A stretch of DNA of 64,000 bases from NCBI GenBank assembly GCA_964542915.1, contig CAZIVP010000001.1, forward strand, positions 186,001-250,000, in the 5' to 3' direction. The position numbers were made by a program, and so were the translations under genes. Positions within the stretch are counted from its first letter, which is position 1, and each line of letters begins with the position of its first letter. This document shows positions 47,233 to 56,358 of the stretch, piece by piece. The notes beneath the pieces are model-generated. The model ran no database searches and was not told the DNA's origin. It was given only the letters and a program-made list of their open reading frames with translations. This DNA comes from CAZIVP01 sp964542915 (GTDB lineage: Bacteria; Calditrichota; Calditrichia; Calditrichales; Calditrichaceae).

Positions 47233-49895
47233 AAACTGCTTTTACGGTCGCCGTCTTTTTCACTTTCGTATTCTATTTACATGTGAACGTTGCTGCTGTT
47301 GATATTGTTGAAAAACGGGTGGAAATAAACGGCAGTAAAGTACGTATTTACAGCAACGGAAACGTACAATCTCAGCCCAAAATAGGCCTTGTTCTCAGCG
47401 GAGGCGGCGCCCGCGGCCTTTCTCATATTGGCGTCCTGAAGGTTTTGCAGGAGCATGACATCCCGATCGACTTGTTAGTGGGTACCAGTATCGGTAGTGT
47501 TATTGGAGGGCTATATGCATCGGGATACAGCCCGGAAGAAATTGCGGATATCACAAAAACGATCAATTGGGAAGATATTTATCGGGATAAGACACAGCGC
47601 ACCTCGCTGTTTCTGGGCCAGAAAAATGTGCAGGACCGCTACCTGCTGTCATTGCGATTCGATCATCTCAAACCGTTTATACCCAACGCCTTTACGCCGG
47701 GCCAAAAGGTTTTGAATATATTAACGGAGCTCTTTCTACAAGCCAAATATCAGGCGCGGGACAATTTCGACAATTTAAGGGTGCCGTTCCGTGCGGTCTC
47801 TACCGATCTGATCAGCGGTAAACGGGTGGTGTTAAAAGATGGCGATTTGGCGGAAAGTATCAATGCCTCGCTCGCCGTACCCTTGCTTTTTTCTCCGGTA
47901 AAACGCGATAGTATGTTATTGGTGGATGGCGGCCTGAAGACGAACTTGCCCGTCGATGCAGCTTTGGAAGAGGGCATGGATGTGGTTATTGCAGTGGACA
48001 TGACGGCCCATTTGCGAAAGAACAATGAGAACTGGGCGCCGTGGGAAATTGTTGATCAGGCTACGACCATTCTTTCTGAACTTTCCAACCGGATGCAAAG
48101 ACAGAAAGCCGATATTTTGATTACGCCCGAAGTTAGGGGAATGGATAATACCCGGTTCGAAGATATCGATAGTATTATCAAGGCCGGAGAGGATGCCACA
48201 AGAAAAAAGATGGTGGCTATTAAAAGAGCTATTGTATTGCCTGCTGCTAATGACCGGAATCGTATTTATAACGTCAATCATATTTCCTTTAATTTTGCTG
48301 ATGGAGAGATGCCGCTGCCGGTTTACAATCGTATTTCGGCTTTAAAGGGTGAGCGCAGAAGCCGCGCCGCCATTGTGCATCAATTGGATCATATTTTAAA
48401 CAGCGGCAATTATTGCACGGCGCGGGCCGAAATTGAAGTGAACGGTGATGGTCATCATATTAAATATGTTGCCCAACAACACGATACCGTAACATCTATC
48501 GATATTGAAGGCAATTCTGTTTTTTCGGAACGTAAAATACTCAGTATCATGTTTACAAAAGCCGGAAAACCGTTGAATACGCATACGCTGGATAAAGACC
48601 TGGATCGTATAATTGAACTATACCGCCGGGACGGTTATGCTTTAATGGAATTTGAAAACGTGGATTGGGATGAAAAGAGCGGCCGGTTGAGCATTACAAT
48701 CAGAGAAGGTTTTATTGATGCTATTGAGATCCGCGGTAATGAAAAATCGCACGCCTATATCATTCGGCGGGAATTTTCTTCTCTTAAAGGTACCATTTTT
48801 AATTGGCGTGATGTCCAGCGGGCTATTCAGAATGTATACGGCATGCAATTGTTTAATAAGGTCACGGTGAATACGGAGGATCGGGGCGGGCAAAACCGAA
48901 TGGTTGTAAAGGTTCAGGAAAAATCGTCGGTCGTATTACACCTCGGTGGTAAAACTGACACAGAACGCAAAGCCCAGGCGTATATTGAGTTTGGCGATGA
49001 AAACTTTTTGGGAACGGGCATCAAAACTTCCTTTCTCGGCCGCATCGGAGCCCGCGACGGACAGTTCGGGTTAACCGTACGGGATGATCGTATCTTTACA
49101 ACTTATTTGACCTTTTCGCTGCAAAGCTACTACAAATGGCAAAACAATCCCTATCGTGCTTACCATGGGCCCCACGGTCGGTATCGGGAAGAACGGCGGG
49201 GGCTGCGGTTCCAGGCGGGTCAACAGATGCGGCGTATCGGTCAACTAATTGCGGAACTCCGTCTGGAAAATATCAACGTGCATACCCTGGAAGGCAATCT
49301 GGCAGTGGGTAACGAATTCCGACTTCGGGCGTTTGCCTTACGAGCCGTAACCGATAAGCGCAACCGTGTCGATTTCCCTTATAAAGGAATTTACAACCAC
49401 TGGGCGTGGGAATATGGCAGTAAACTGTTGTTGGATAGCGAAGAATCCTATACCAAAGCCATGATTAATCTGGAAGGCTATTATACATTCCTGAACGATC
49501 ACACCTGGCATTTGCGCGGCTTTGTTGGAGTCGGCGATAAGACCTTGCCTTTTTCCGAAAACTTCCGGATCGGAGGCTTACACAGCTTCTACGGACTCCA
49601 TCAAAATGAATATTACGGCAGGCAGGTGGTCGTAGGCAGCGTGGAGTATCGCTATCGTCTTCCGTTCCATATCAATGACGACATGATGCTTGTCCAGGAT
49701 GGATATCTATCTTTACGCCACGATCTGGGCGGTATATGGGAAAATCCCGCGCTGGTATTTTCTACGGTTGATTTTTTTAACGGGTTGGGAGCGGCTCTTG
49801 CCTTCGACACGTTGCTCGGTCCCCTTTACTTTGCCTGGGGTAAAACTTCTCAGAAAAACGGCATTGGTTACGTTTCTCTGGGCTTTAACTTTTAA
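47229..49895 (+). CDS. Patatin phospholipase fused to POTRA and outer-membrane barrel (PlpD-like)
   Basis: An 888-residue protein with an N-terminal signal (TAFTVAVFFTFVFYLHVNVAA). The patatin domain (about 55-345) has the oxyanion loop GGGARG near residue 57, the nucleophile motif GTSIGS near 84 and the catalytic Asp in DGG near 233, so it should be an active serine lipase. One or two POTRA-like domains follow (about 415-560; VTSIDIEGNSVFSERKIL), then a BamA/Omp85-type barrel (about 570-888) ending in an aromatic Phe (GFNF). This is the type Vd secretion layout in which the barrel presents the lipase. The barrel may also help assemble other proteins. Confidence 0.88.
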   Translation: MKTAFTVAVFFTFVFYLHVNVAAVDIVEKRVEINGSKVRIYSNGNVQSQPKIGLVLSGGGARGLSHIGVLKVLQEHDIPIDLLVGTSIGSVIGGLYASGYSPEEIADITKTINWEDIYRDKTQRTSLFLGQKNVQDRYLLSLRFDHLKPFIPNAFTPGQKVLNILTELFLQAKYQARDNFDNLRVPFRAVSTDLISGKRVVLKDGDLAESINASLAVPLLFSPVKRDSMLLVDGGLKTNLPVDAALEEGMDVVIAVDMTAHLRKNNENWAPWEIVDQATTILSELSNRMQRQKADILITPEVRGMDNTRFEDIDSIIKAGEDATRKKMVAIKRAIVLPAANDRNRIYNVNHISFNFADGEMPLPVYNRISALKGERRSRAAIVHQLDHILNSGNYCTARAEIEVNGDGHHIKYVAQQHDTVTSIDIEGNSVFSERKILSIMFTKAGKPLNTHTLDKDLDRIIELYRRDGYALMEFENVDWDEKSGRLSITIREGFIDAIEIRGNEKSHAYIIRREFSSLKGTIFNWRDVQRAIQNVYGMQLFNKVTVNTEDRGGQNRMVVKVQEKSSVVLHLGGKTDTERKAQAYIEFGDENFLGTGIKTSFLGRIGARDGQFGLTVRDDRIFTTYLTFSLQSYYKWQNNPYRAYHGPHGRYREERRGLRFQAGQQMRRIGQLIAELRLENINVHTLEGNLAVGNEFRLRAFALRAVTDKRNRVDFPYKGIYNHWAWEYGSKLLLDSEESYTKAMINLEGYYTFLNDHTWHLRGFVGVGDKTLPFSENFRIGGLHSFYGLHQNEYYGRQVVVGSVEYRYRLPFHINDDMMLVQDGYLSLRHDLGGIWENPALVFSTVDFFNGLGAALAFDTLLGPLYFAWGKTSQKNGIGYVSLGFNF

Positions 49896-49907
49896 ACTCC
49901 TTTCTTT

Positions 49908-51020
49908 TTAGCCCATCGCTTCCAATACATGCTCAATCCAATGTATGAGCTTTTTATGCGCATTATGTATGGGGTATTGCTGTAACCGCCCGAGTGGTTC
50001 CCATTTCATTTGCCGGTAATGGCGTAGCTGAGCGGCATTTGCCTTTACATCGGCTAAAAACGCGGTGTAATGCAGCTCAATATGAGAATAGGTTTGACGA
50101 TGTAACGACGTCTGCGAGTGAATGACGCCTTCGAGTCCGTAATGATCAAACAATAATTGCCGGATGGCGCCCTCTTTGCGCGGTTGCATTGATTCCACGG
50201 CGATAACAGGAAATTCCCACATAGCCGCCAGTAACCCTTTTCCAGGACGCTGGGCTAACAGTAATCGTCCGCTATTATGGACGATGAAGACATAATGGTA
50301 GTTAAGTTTCTTCGGAGCCGGCGGCGACTTATAGGGGAATTGAGCGGTTCGTTCATAGCGGTAGGCGTTACAATAGGATTGCAAAGGGCAGTTCGTGCAG
50401 TGCGGTTTTAACGGTTTACAGACCGTTGCGCCCAATTCCATCAAGCCCTCATTAAATAAACCCGGCGATTCCGGATCGAGTAAATCTTCAACGGTTTCGC
50501 GAATTACTTGTTTAGTGTTTTGAAGACGAACGTCTGCCCCGATGCCGAACAGCCGACTGATGACCCGTACCACATTACCGTCCACTACGGCATGGCGACG
50601 GTTAAATGCAATCGAAAGAATCGCTGAAGCGGTATAAGGGCCGATGCCCGGTAAACTCAACGCTTCCGGGTAGTTATCGGGGAAAAGTCCGCCATGGCGG
50701 CTAACAATGGTTTGGGCAGCTTTATGCAGGTGTCGGGCACGAGCATAATAACCCAGTCCGGCCCAGAGCGTTAACACTTCCTGCTCGGTTGCTTGAGCCA
50801 GGGTTTCAATGGTCGGGAAGCGATTCCGGAAGCGTAGATAATATGGCAGCGCCTGTTCGACCTGAGTTTGTTGCAATAGGAATTCGGAGAGAAATATGGG
50901 GTACCATCCCTTTTCTTCACGCCATGGTAATGGACGCTTATTATGTTCGAACCAGTGTATCAGACGGTGTCGGAAAGAGGTTTTGTGGTAGGGATTCGTG
51001 GCGTCCTTTAAGGCGGGCAT
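49908..51020 (-). CDS. mutY: A/G-specific adenine glycosylase MutY
   Basis: A 370-residue DNA repair enzyme that removes adenine mispaired with 8-oxoguanine. The catalytic Glu lies in LLQQTQVEQA, the helix-hairpin-helix is LPGIGPYTASAI and the catalytic Asp is in VVDGNVVRV. The iron-sulphur cluster Cys pattern C-x6-C-x2-C-x5-C (CKPLKPHCTNCPLQSYC) is complete. A C-terminal NUDIX-like 8-oxoG recognition domain (about 230-365) follows. ATG 51020 is preceded by GGTGG; a GTG at 51029 is an alternative, and both lie just after the PhoH-family stop. It ends 12 bases from the converging patatin gene, with no obvious terminator between them. Confidence 0.94.
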   Translation of the reverse strand: MPALKDATNPYHKTSFRHRLIHWFEHNKRPLPWREEKGWYPIFLSEFLLQQTQVEQALPYYLRFRNRFPTIETLAQATEQEVLTLWAGLGYYARARHLHKAAQTIVSRHGGLFPDNYPEALSLPGIGPYTASAILSIAFNRRHAVVDGNVVRVISRLFGIGADVRLQNTKQVIRETVEDLLDPESPGLFNEGLMELGATVCKPLKPHCTNCPLQSYCNAYRYERTAQFPYKSPPAPKKLNYHYVFIVHNSGRLLLAQRPGKGLLAAMWEFPVIAVESMQPRKEGAIRQLLFDHYGLEGVIHSQTSLHRQTYSHIELHYTAFLADVKANAAQLRHYRQMKWEPLGRLQQYPIHNAHKKLIHWIEHVLEAMG

Positions 51021-51032
51021 CTGAACCACCGA

Positions 51033-52454
51033 TTATTTGTATTGAATGGTTGTTTCAAACCAGCGCGAGGTATGGGAGCGCACCATCTGAACCAGACAGA
51101 TTTGGGAGGTGAAAGGCGTCGGATTCTTTAAGGCATTTTCATAAAGGTTGATGAGGGCGTTACTGTATTTATCCAGATAGACGCTGTCAATTTGGGTGGG
51201 ATCGCCCAATACGATTAACTTGCTATCTTCTCCCAGACGCGTGCCCAACGTGCGCATCTGGAAAGGATTGGCATTCTGCGCTTCATCGAAAATAACATAA
51301 GAATTGGATAAGTCCGAGCCGCGTATGTCGGCCAGATTCAATAGTTCGATAACGCCGGAATCCAGTAGCTTTTTGTATCCCTCATCGCTGTCCATGTCCG
51401 TGGTAAACTGACGCAACTTTTCCACAAACGGCCGCATTTTGGGAATAAGCTTACGCTTTACGGACCCCGGCAGGAAACCGAGATCTTCACCCAGACGACT
51501 TTTTGTGATTACAGGTTTGATCAGTTTAATTGAATCGTAGCGGCGTTCTTTAAAAACTTTTTCCAGTCCGGCTGCCATTGCGATATGGGTTTTACCCGTA
51601 CCGGCCTTTCCTATGATGATCTGAATTTTAATGGTATCGTCCATCGCCTGTTGCATGCAAACCGCTTGTTCGAAGTTGAATTTGAAGTTACTGTCATCCA
51701 GAACTTTGGGAGCGGTGTCCAATACCCTTGTATTGTAGTAATCGAAATATTGGAGACGATCGCCTTTACGAATGCCCATGCCGAAAAATTGATTATTGGA
51801 ATCAAAAAGAGCCGCTCCTTCATTTTCCGAAAGATGCCATTTCTTTCGGTATTGCAGCTGCCATTGGTTTTTGTTCTGTGACTGAAACAGATGATTGATC
51901 TCTTCATTCTCCAGTTCAATATTTTTAACGGGTTGGAAGAAGCTGGCCAGATATTCTTCGGATATTTTGTCGTGTTTATAATCTTCACTGTGGATATCAA
52001 GTGCTCCGCTTTTAATGCGCAAATTCCGGTCTTTGGTTACAAGGATAAATTTGCGCTTTGGAAACTGCTCTTTGAGCCCCATGGTTTGTGAAAGGATGGT
52101 GTTGTCTTTGTAGCCGTCGGACAACTCGCCGGGAAAATGTTTTGAAAGATAGTTATGTACGAAAAACAGAAGACCTTCATAACCGTTTGGAATGGAGATG
52201 CCGCCTTCGGGCGTATTACCGCGCTGAATGAGTTGTTCTAACTTCTGACTTATTTCACGTGCGTTATATCCCAGTTGCGGATCGTTCTTTTTGCTGTCGA
52301 TTTCGTCCAGAACCGAAAGGGGAATAATAACGAGATGTTCTTCAAAACGGAAAAGAGCCGAAGGATCATGAAGAAGTACATTCGTGTCAAGAATGTAAGC
52401 CGAACGTTGGTCCTCTTCATTCGAAGGGTCTAATTGCAGGTGATTTTGATCCAT
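51033..52454 (-). CDS. PIN-PhoH domain ATPase/ribonuclease (YlaK-like)
   Basis: A 473-residue cytoplasmic protein. Residues 18-150 are a PIN nuclease domain (YILDTNVLLHDP with acidic metal ligand, later LVTKDRNLRIK). A PhoH ATPase domain follows, with Walker A GKAGTGKTH near residue 285 and Walker B YVIFDEAQN near 385. The PIN-PhoH fusion is known in bacteria and archaea, with RNA unwinding and cleavage reported for characterised members. The start ATG gives the full PIN domain. It lies between ychF and mutY; the mutY start is within 15 bases of its stop. Confidence 0.91.
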   Translation of the reverse strand: MDQNHLQLDPSNEEDQRSAYILDTNVLLHDPSALFRFEEHLVIIPLSVLDEIDSKKNDPQLGYNAREISQKLEQLIQRGNTPEGGISIPNGYEGLLFFVHNYLSKHFPGELSDGYKDNTILSQTMGLKEQFPKRKFILVTKDRNLRIKSGALDIHSEDYKHDKISEEYLASFFQPVKNIELENEEINHLFQSQNKNQWQLQYRKKWHLSENEGAALFDSNNQFFGMGIRKGDRLQYFDYYNTRVLDTAPKVLDDSNFKFNFEQAVCMQQAMDDTIKIQIIIGKAGTGKTHIAMAAGLEKVFKERRYDSIKLIKPVITKSRLGEDLGFLPGSVKRKLIPKMRPFVEKLRQFTTDMDSDEGYKKLLDSGVIELLNLADIRGSDLSNSYVIFDEAQNANPFQMRTLGTRLGEDSKLIVLGDPTQIDSVYLDKYSNALINLYENALKNPTPFTSQICLVQMVRSHTSRWFETTIQYK

Positions 52455-52630
52455 ACCTATTATTGTTACCCTGGCGTCAGCCGATTTAATTAGCGATTAC
52501 GGTCGTTTAAATATAACGTAATTTCCATCTGTAGAGATGATTCATATCATTTAAAGGTTTTTGACTAATGAGTCTCAAAATAGTTTCACGTTAAATATCC
52601 TTTTGCCATGGGATGGAAAACCGGAAATGT

Positions 52631-53713
52631 TTAAACATTAAAACGGATATTGAGAATATCGCCGTCCTTTACAATATAATCTTTGCCTTCCAGCCTTAAG
52701 AGCCCTTTTTCTTTACAGGCCTGCATACTGCCCTGTTGTATAAAGTCTTTATAGGGCACCACTTCTGCACGAATAAATCCCTTTTCCATGTCGCTGTGGA
52801 TAATACCTGCTGCTTTGCGGGCATTGGCGCCTTCGCGTACTGTCCAGGAACGGCATTCATCCTCGCCGACCGTAAAAAATGAGATAAGGCCCTGCAGTTC
52901 ATAGGAAGTTCGAATAAGCTTGAATAACGCCGGCTCTTTTATACCCAATTCGTTCATGAATATGCGGGCGTCCTGATCATCCAATTCGGAAATTTCTCTT
53001 TCAATTTCGGCGCTCAAGGCAGTTACGGCGCAGCCAAAGGTATTAAATTCGGAAAGGTCGTTTTCAATTTGAGGTTCATTGCCGATATCGTCTTCCGAGA
53101 TATTGATAACAAATAGAACAGGCTTTAATGTAACAAATTGAAAACTCCGTAAAATAAGCTCTTCATACTCCTGAAATTGCAATTCGCGCAAAGGTTTTTC
53201 TTCATCGAGTTGCCTTTTTAACTTGCGCATTAATTCCAGTTCGCGGCGATCGTGTTCGTCCTGCGTTTTTTGAACCAACTTTTCGAGCCGCTCCAAGCGA
53301 TTTTCCACGGTTACAAGATCGCTTAATAGAAATTCCGATTGAATGAATGCCATATCGGCTTTGGCGTCAATGCGTTCGAAAGGGTGCGGATAGTACTCGT
53401 TTTCGAAGCGGCGAATGATGACCATAAGGGCGTCGACGGTTTTAAGGTTATTCAAAAATTGAGGCGGGAGGCCCTGCGCTCCGGATTGTTCGTTTTCGAG
53501 ACCGGGTACCTTCACGTATTCGATGGTTGTGTTGACTTGTTTTTTGGGACGAAACAATTCGGTGAGACGATCCAGGCGCTCATCGGGCACTTTAATGACG
53601 CCCCGTTCCGCGGTTATTCTACCACCGGGTTCTGCGACGCTTTTATGTTTTAGCAGCGTGGAAAAGATGGTCGATTTTCCGGAGAAGGGCAGTCCGACAA
53701 TTCCAATTTGCAT
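52631..53713 (-). CDS. ychF: Ribosome-associated ATPase YchF
   Basis: A 360-residue Obg-family protein. The P-loop is GLPFSGKST at residues 7-15. YchF proteins hydrolyse ATP because NKxD is replaced by NxxE; here NISE in FVINISEDD fits that. A helical insertion (about 130-185) and a C-terminal TGS domain (about 275-358; FFTVGEDECRSWTVREG) complete the architecture. It binds ribosomes and is linked to translation and oxidative stress. The protein begins directly with MQIGIVGLP as in the family. A 14-base palindrome (AATGTTTAAACATT) overlaps the stop codon. The next gene on this strand (PIN-PhoH) is 176 bases away. Confidence 0.94.
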   Translation of the reverse strand: MQIGIVGLPFSGKSTIFSTLLKHKSVAEPGGRITAERGVIKVPDERLDRLTELFRPKKQVNTTIEYVKVPGLENEQSGAQGLPPQFLNNLKTVDALMVIIRRFENEYYPHPFERIDAKADMAFIQSEFLLSDLVTVENRLERLEKLVQKTQDEHDRRELELMRKLKRQLDEEKPLRELQFQEYEELILRSFQFVTLKPVLFVINISEDDIGNEPQIENDLSEFNTFGCAVTALSAEIEREISELDDQDARIFMNELGIKEPALFKLIRTSYELQGLISFFTVGEDECRSWTVREGANARKAAGIIHSDMEKGFIRAEVVPYKDFIQQGSMQACKEKGLLRLEGKDYIVKDGDILNIRFNV

Positions 53714-53882
53714 AATTTGTTTGAACCTGTCCGAATGATTCTGTTCTGAATATGTTAACTGTAAACTTAAACAAAATCAGAATATGAGGCCAAAATAAAA
53801 GTGGAGAAAATAGAATGACGGGCGATTCCATATTCCATCATATAGCCTTGTATCTTAGGTTACCTATCCATAACTTTCACGC

Positions 53883-54605
53883 ATGTACATATACGGTCGT
53901 CAACCTGTTTTGGAAGCATTGCGCTCCGGAAGTAGGGTGCAAAAAGTTTGGTTAGCGAAAAATACAAGCGGAAAAGTTATCGCTGAAATTAAAAAACGCG
54001 CCCGTGAATTGGTGATACCGGTGGAAACCGTAGAAAAAAACAATCTTCAAAAATATGTGGGCGCCGTGGTACATCAGGGCGTGGCGGCCGATACGCAAAT
54101 AAACGCCGTACTGAGTGAACGGCAATGGCACGACTGTTTAAAGCGACCCAATACGCTTATCGTTATTCTGGATCAGATTCAGGATGCGCATAATCTGGGC
54201 GCCATTTTACGGACTGCCGACGCGGTAGGCGTGAACGCGGTTGTTCTTCCGCAAAAAGGCACGGCTCAATTGAATGCAACCGTAGCGAAGACTTCGGCGG
54301 GCGCCCTGTTCCATTGCTCCCTTTACCAGAGCGATCGTATCGAAACCGTTTTGCAACAATGCCGCGATAATAAGCTGACAACGATTGCGACTTCGCTTGG
54401 GGCTGGAAGCACGATTTATGATACGGATTTTAGAAGAGGGCTCGCGTTAGTCATAGGCAGCGAAGGCAGCGGTGTTCGTAAGAACATCGCAGGAGTGTGT
54501 GATGTGCGGGCGACGATTCCGCAATTGGGGCGCGTCAATTCCTTGAATGTTTCGGTAGCTACTGCTGTCATATTATATGAAATCCTGCGACAGCGTATGG
54601 AATGA
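53883..54605 (+). CDS. rlmB: 23S rRNA 2'-O-methyltransferase RlmB / TrmH-SpoU family
   Basis: A 240-residue SPOUT methyltransferase that would methylate the ribose of a guanosine in 23S rRNA with S-adenosylmethionine. The N-terminal substrate-binding domain begins IYGRQPVLEALRSG. The knotted catalytic domain has motif 1 DAHNLGAILRTADAVG, motif 2 LVIGSEGSGVR and motif 3 IPQLGRVNSLNVSVA. The order and length fit RlmB better than the shorter tRNA TrmH. It stands apart from neighbouring genes, 106 bases before porX, and no strong ribosome binding site is visible before the ATG. Confidence 0.92.
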   Translation: MYIYGRQPVLEALRSGSRVQKVWLAKNTSGKVIAEIKKRARELVIPVETVEKNNLQKYVGAVVHQGVAADTQINAVLSERQWHDCLKRPNTLIVILDQIQDAHNLGAILRTADAVGVNAVVLPQKGTAQLNATVAKTSAGALFHCSLYQSDRIETVLQQCRDNKLTTIATSLGAGSTIYDTDFRRGLALVIGSEGSGVRKNIAGVCDVRATIPQLGRVNSLNVSVATAVILYEILRQRME

Positions 54606-54711
54606 TTTCTCGGATGAATATTTTAAAGAAACAAATGACTGCCTTTCGAGTAATGTAGAGTAGTTTATATTACTTATAACATCTTTGGATGAATAAAACA
54701 CGGGAAAAATT

Positions 54712-56277
54712 ATGCAACGTATTCTTTGGGCCGACGATGAAATTGAGCTGCTTAAAGCACATGTAATCTTTCTTAAAGAAAGAGGATATGATGTAGTGAC
54801 AGTTACCAATGGCGATGATGCGGTGTATGAAGTTAAGAACAATAATTTCGATATCGTCTTGCTCGATGAAATGATGAGCGGGAAGGATGGTTTGGCTGCA
54901 TTAAATGAAATTAAAGATCTGTATCCTCATTTGCCGGTTATTATGATAACCAAAAACGAGGAAGAGAGTCTGATGGAAGATGCCCTGGGACAACGCATCG
55001 ATGATTACCTGACCAAACCTGTTAATCCCAGCCAAATTCTGATGGCATGTAAAAAATTTCTCGATAAGAAGGACATCATTACGGAAAAACGCAGCCAGCA
55101 ATTTGCAAAGCAATTATCGCAATTATCCTTTTCATTAATGAATACCATGGAACCGGACAGTTGGATCGATCTGGCCATGAAGATATTTCGAATGGACAGC
55201 GATCTCGATGGAGTGCCGGAAGCGGAGTTTCGTCAGGTTCTTTATGATCAACGCCGGGAGGTAAATACGGAGTTCGGTAAATTTATCGAGCGCCATTACG
55301 CCGACTGGGTGAATCAAAAAAACCGGGATGAGCGGCTCAGGCTTTCGGTGGATATCGTACCGTCTTATGTCGTCCCGGCTTTGAAAGAAAATAAACGCGT
55401 TATATTCTGGGTCATCGACTGCATGCGGACGGATCAGTGGTTTACACTGGAGTCTTTTTTCTACGATTGGTTCCGGGTGGAGCAGCAATTGTATTTTTCC
55501 ATTTTACCGACAGCTACGCCCTTTTCGCGAAATGCTCTTTTTAGCGGACTGTTCCCGGAAGAAATCGAAAAAAGATATCCCGAACTTTGGCGAATGAACG
55601 AGGATGATGAAAGTTTAAATCGATATGAAAAAGAGTTGTTGGATTTGCAACTCAGACGTTATGGATTAAACCTGCAGAAAGATTTGAAATATATCAAGAT
55701 TATGAATACCGATGATATGCGCCAGCTTGATAAGCAGTTAAATAATTATTTGGACAGCCGAATGTTGGCCATCGTAGTTAACTTTGTAGATATACTTGCG
55801 CACAGCCGATCGGACTTACCGATACTGAAGGAAATTGCACCGGACGAATCGGCCTACCGCAGCTTAACGCGTTCCTGGTTTAGACATTCGCCCATTATCA
55901 ATATACTGAAACGCATCGCCGATTTGCCGAATACGGTAAACTTTGTAACATCGGATCATGGCAGCATACGTGGATTGCATGCCACGAAGGTCATCGGCGA
56001 TCGCGAAACTTCCACGAATCTGCGTTACAAATACGGACGCAGTCTTAAGGTGGATAAAAAACACGCGATCTATCTGAAAAATCCATCCGACTGGAAATTA
56101 CCGAAACGCGGCATCAATACCAATTATATCATCGCCAAAGAGGATTTTTACTTTGTCTATCCCACCAATTATTACAAATATTTAAATTATTATAAGGACA
56201 GTTTCCAACACGGAGGCGCCTCCATTGAAGAAATGATCCTTCCGATTGTACGGTTGGAAAGCAAATTTAAATCCTGA
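54712..56277 (+). CDS. porX: PorX-like response regulator with PglZ domain
   Basis: A 521-residue two-domain regulator. Residues 1-120 are a receiver domain with all key residues: acidic pair in WADDE, phospho-acceptor Asp in IVLLDEMM, Thr in MITKNEE and Lys in LTKPV. Residues about 200-521 form a PglZ alkaline-phosphatase-fold domain (FWVIDCMRTDQW, TSDHGSIRG with metal-binding Asp and His). This is the size and layout of PorX, which with kinase PorY controls T9SS in Porphyromonas and acts as a phosphodiesterase on oligonucleotides. The T9SS-tagged giant protein and the PorV-like gene in this window support the assignment. No sensor kinase lies next to it. Confidence 0.88.
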   Translation: MQRILWADDEIELLKAHVIFLKERGYDVVTVTNGDDAVYEVKNNNFDIVLLDEMMSGKDGLAALNEIKDLYPHLPVIMITKNEEESLMEDALGQRIDDYLTKPVNPSQILMACKKFLDKKDIITEKRSQQFAKQLSQLSFSLMNTMEPDSWIDLAMKIFRMDSDLDGVPEAEFRQVLYDQRREVNTEFGKFIERHYADWVNQKNRDERLRLSVDIVPSYVVPALKENKRVIFWVIDCMRTDQWFTLESFFYDWFRVEQQLYFSILPTATPFSRNALFSGLFPEEIEKRYPELWRMNEDDESLNRYEKELLDLQLRRYGLNLQKDLKYIKIMNTDDMRQLDKQLNNYLDSRMLAIVVNFVDILAHSRSDLPILKEIAPDESAYRSLTRSWFRHSPIINILKRIADLPNTVNFVTSDHGSIRGLHATKVIGDRETSTNLRYKYGRSLKVDKKHAIYLKNPSDWKLPKRGINTNYIIAKEDFYFVYPTNYYKYLNYYKDSFQHGGASIEEMILPIVRLESKFKS

Positions 56278-56342
56278 TATTCACCGGACACGCTGTTATA
56301 GCCATTTGCCGGCGTCCCCGTTTTAATCGCTTTTGTTTTTAA

Positions 56343-56358
56343 AAGCTGATGGCAGCTT
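56343..56358 (-). terminator. Weak hairpin at the end of the lipoprotein hydrolase gene
   Basis: AAGCTG and CAGCTT pair around a four-base loop. On the minus strand the stem touches the stop codon of the hydrolase gene and is followed by only a short T-run and mixed A/T bases, so it is a modest terminator at best. It lies between two converging genes. Confidence 0.35.

Noticed and set aside
52550..52640. Short palindromes after ychF as a terminator
   Set aside because: GACT-AATG-AGTC and AATGTTTAAACATT are AT-rich, lack a proper T-run on the minus strand, and one overlaps the stop codon; not convincing.
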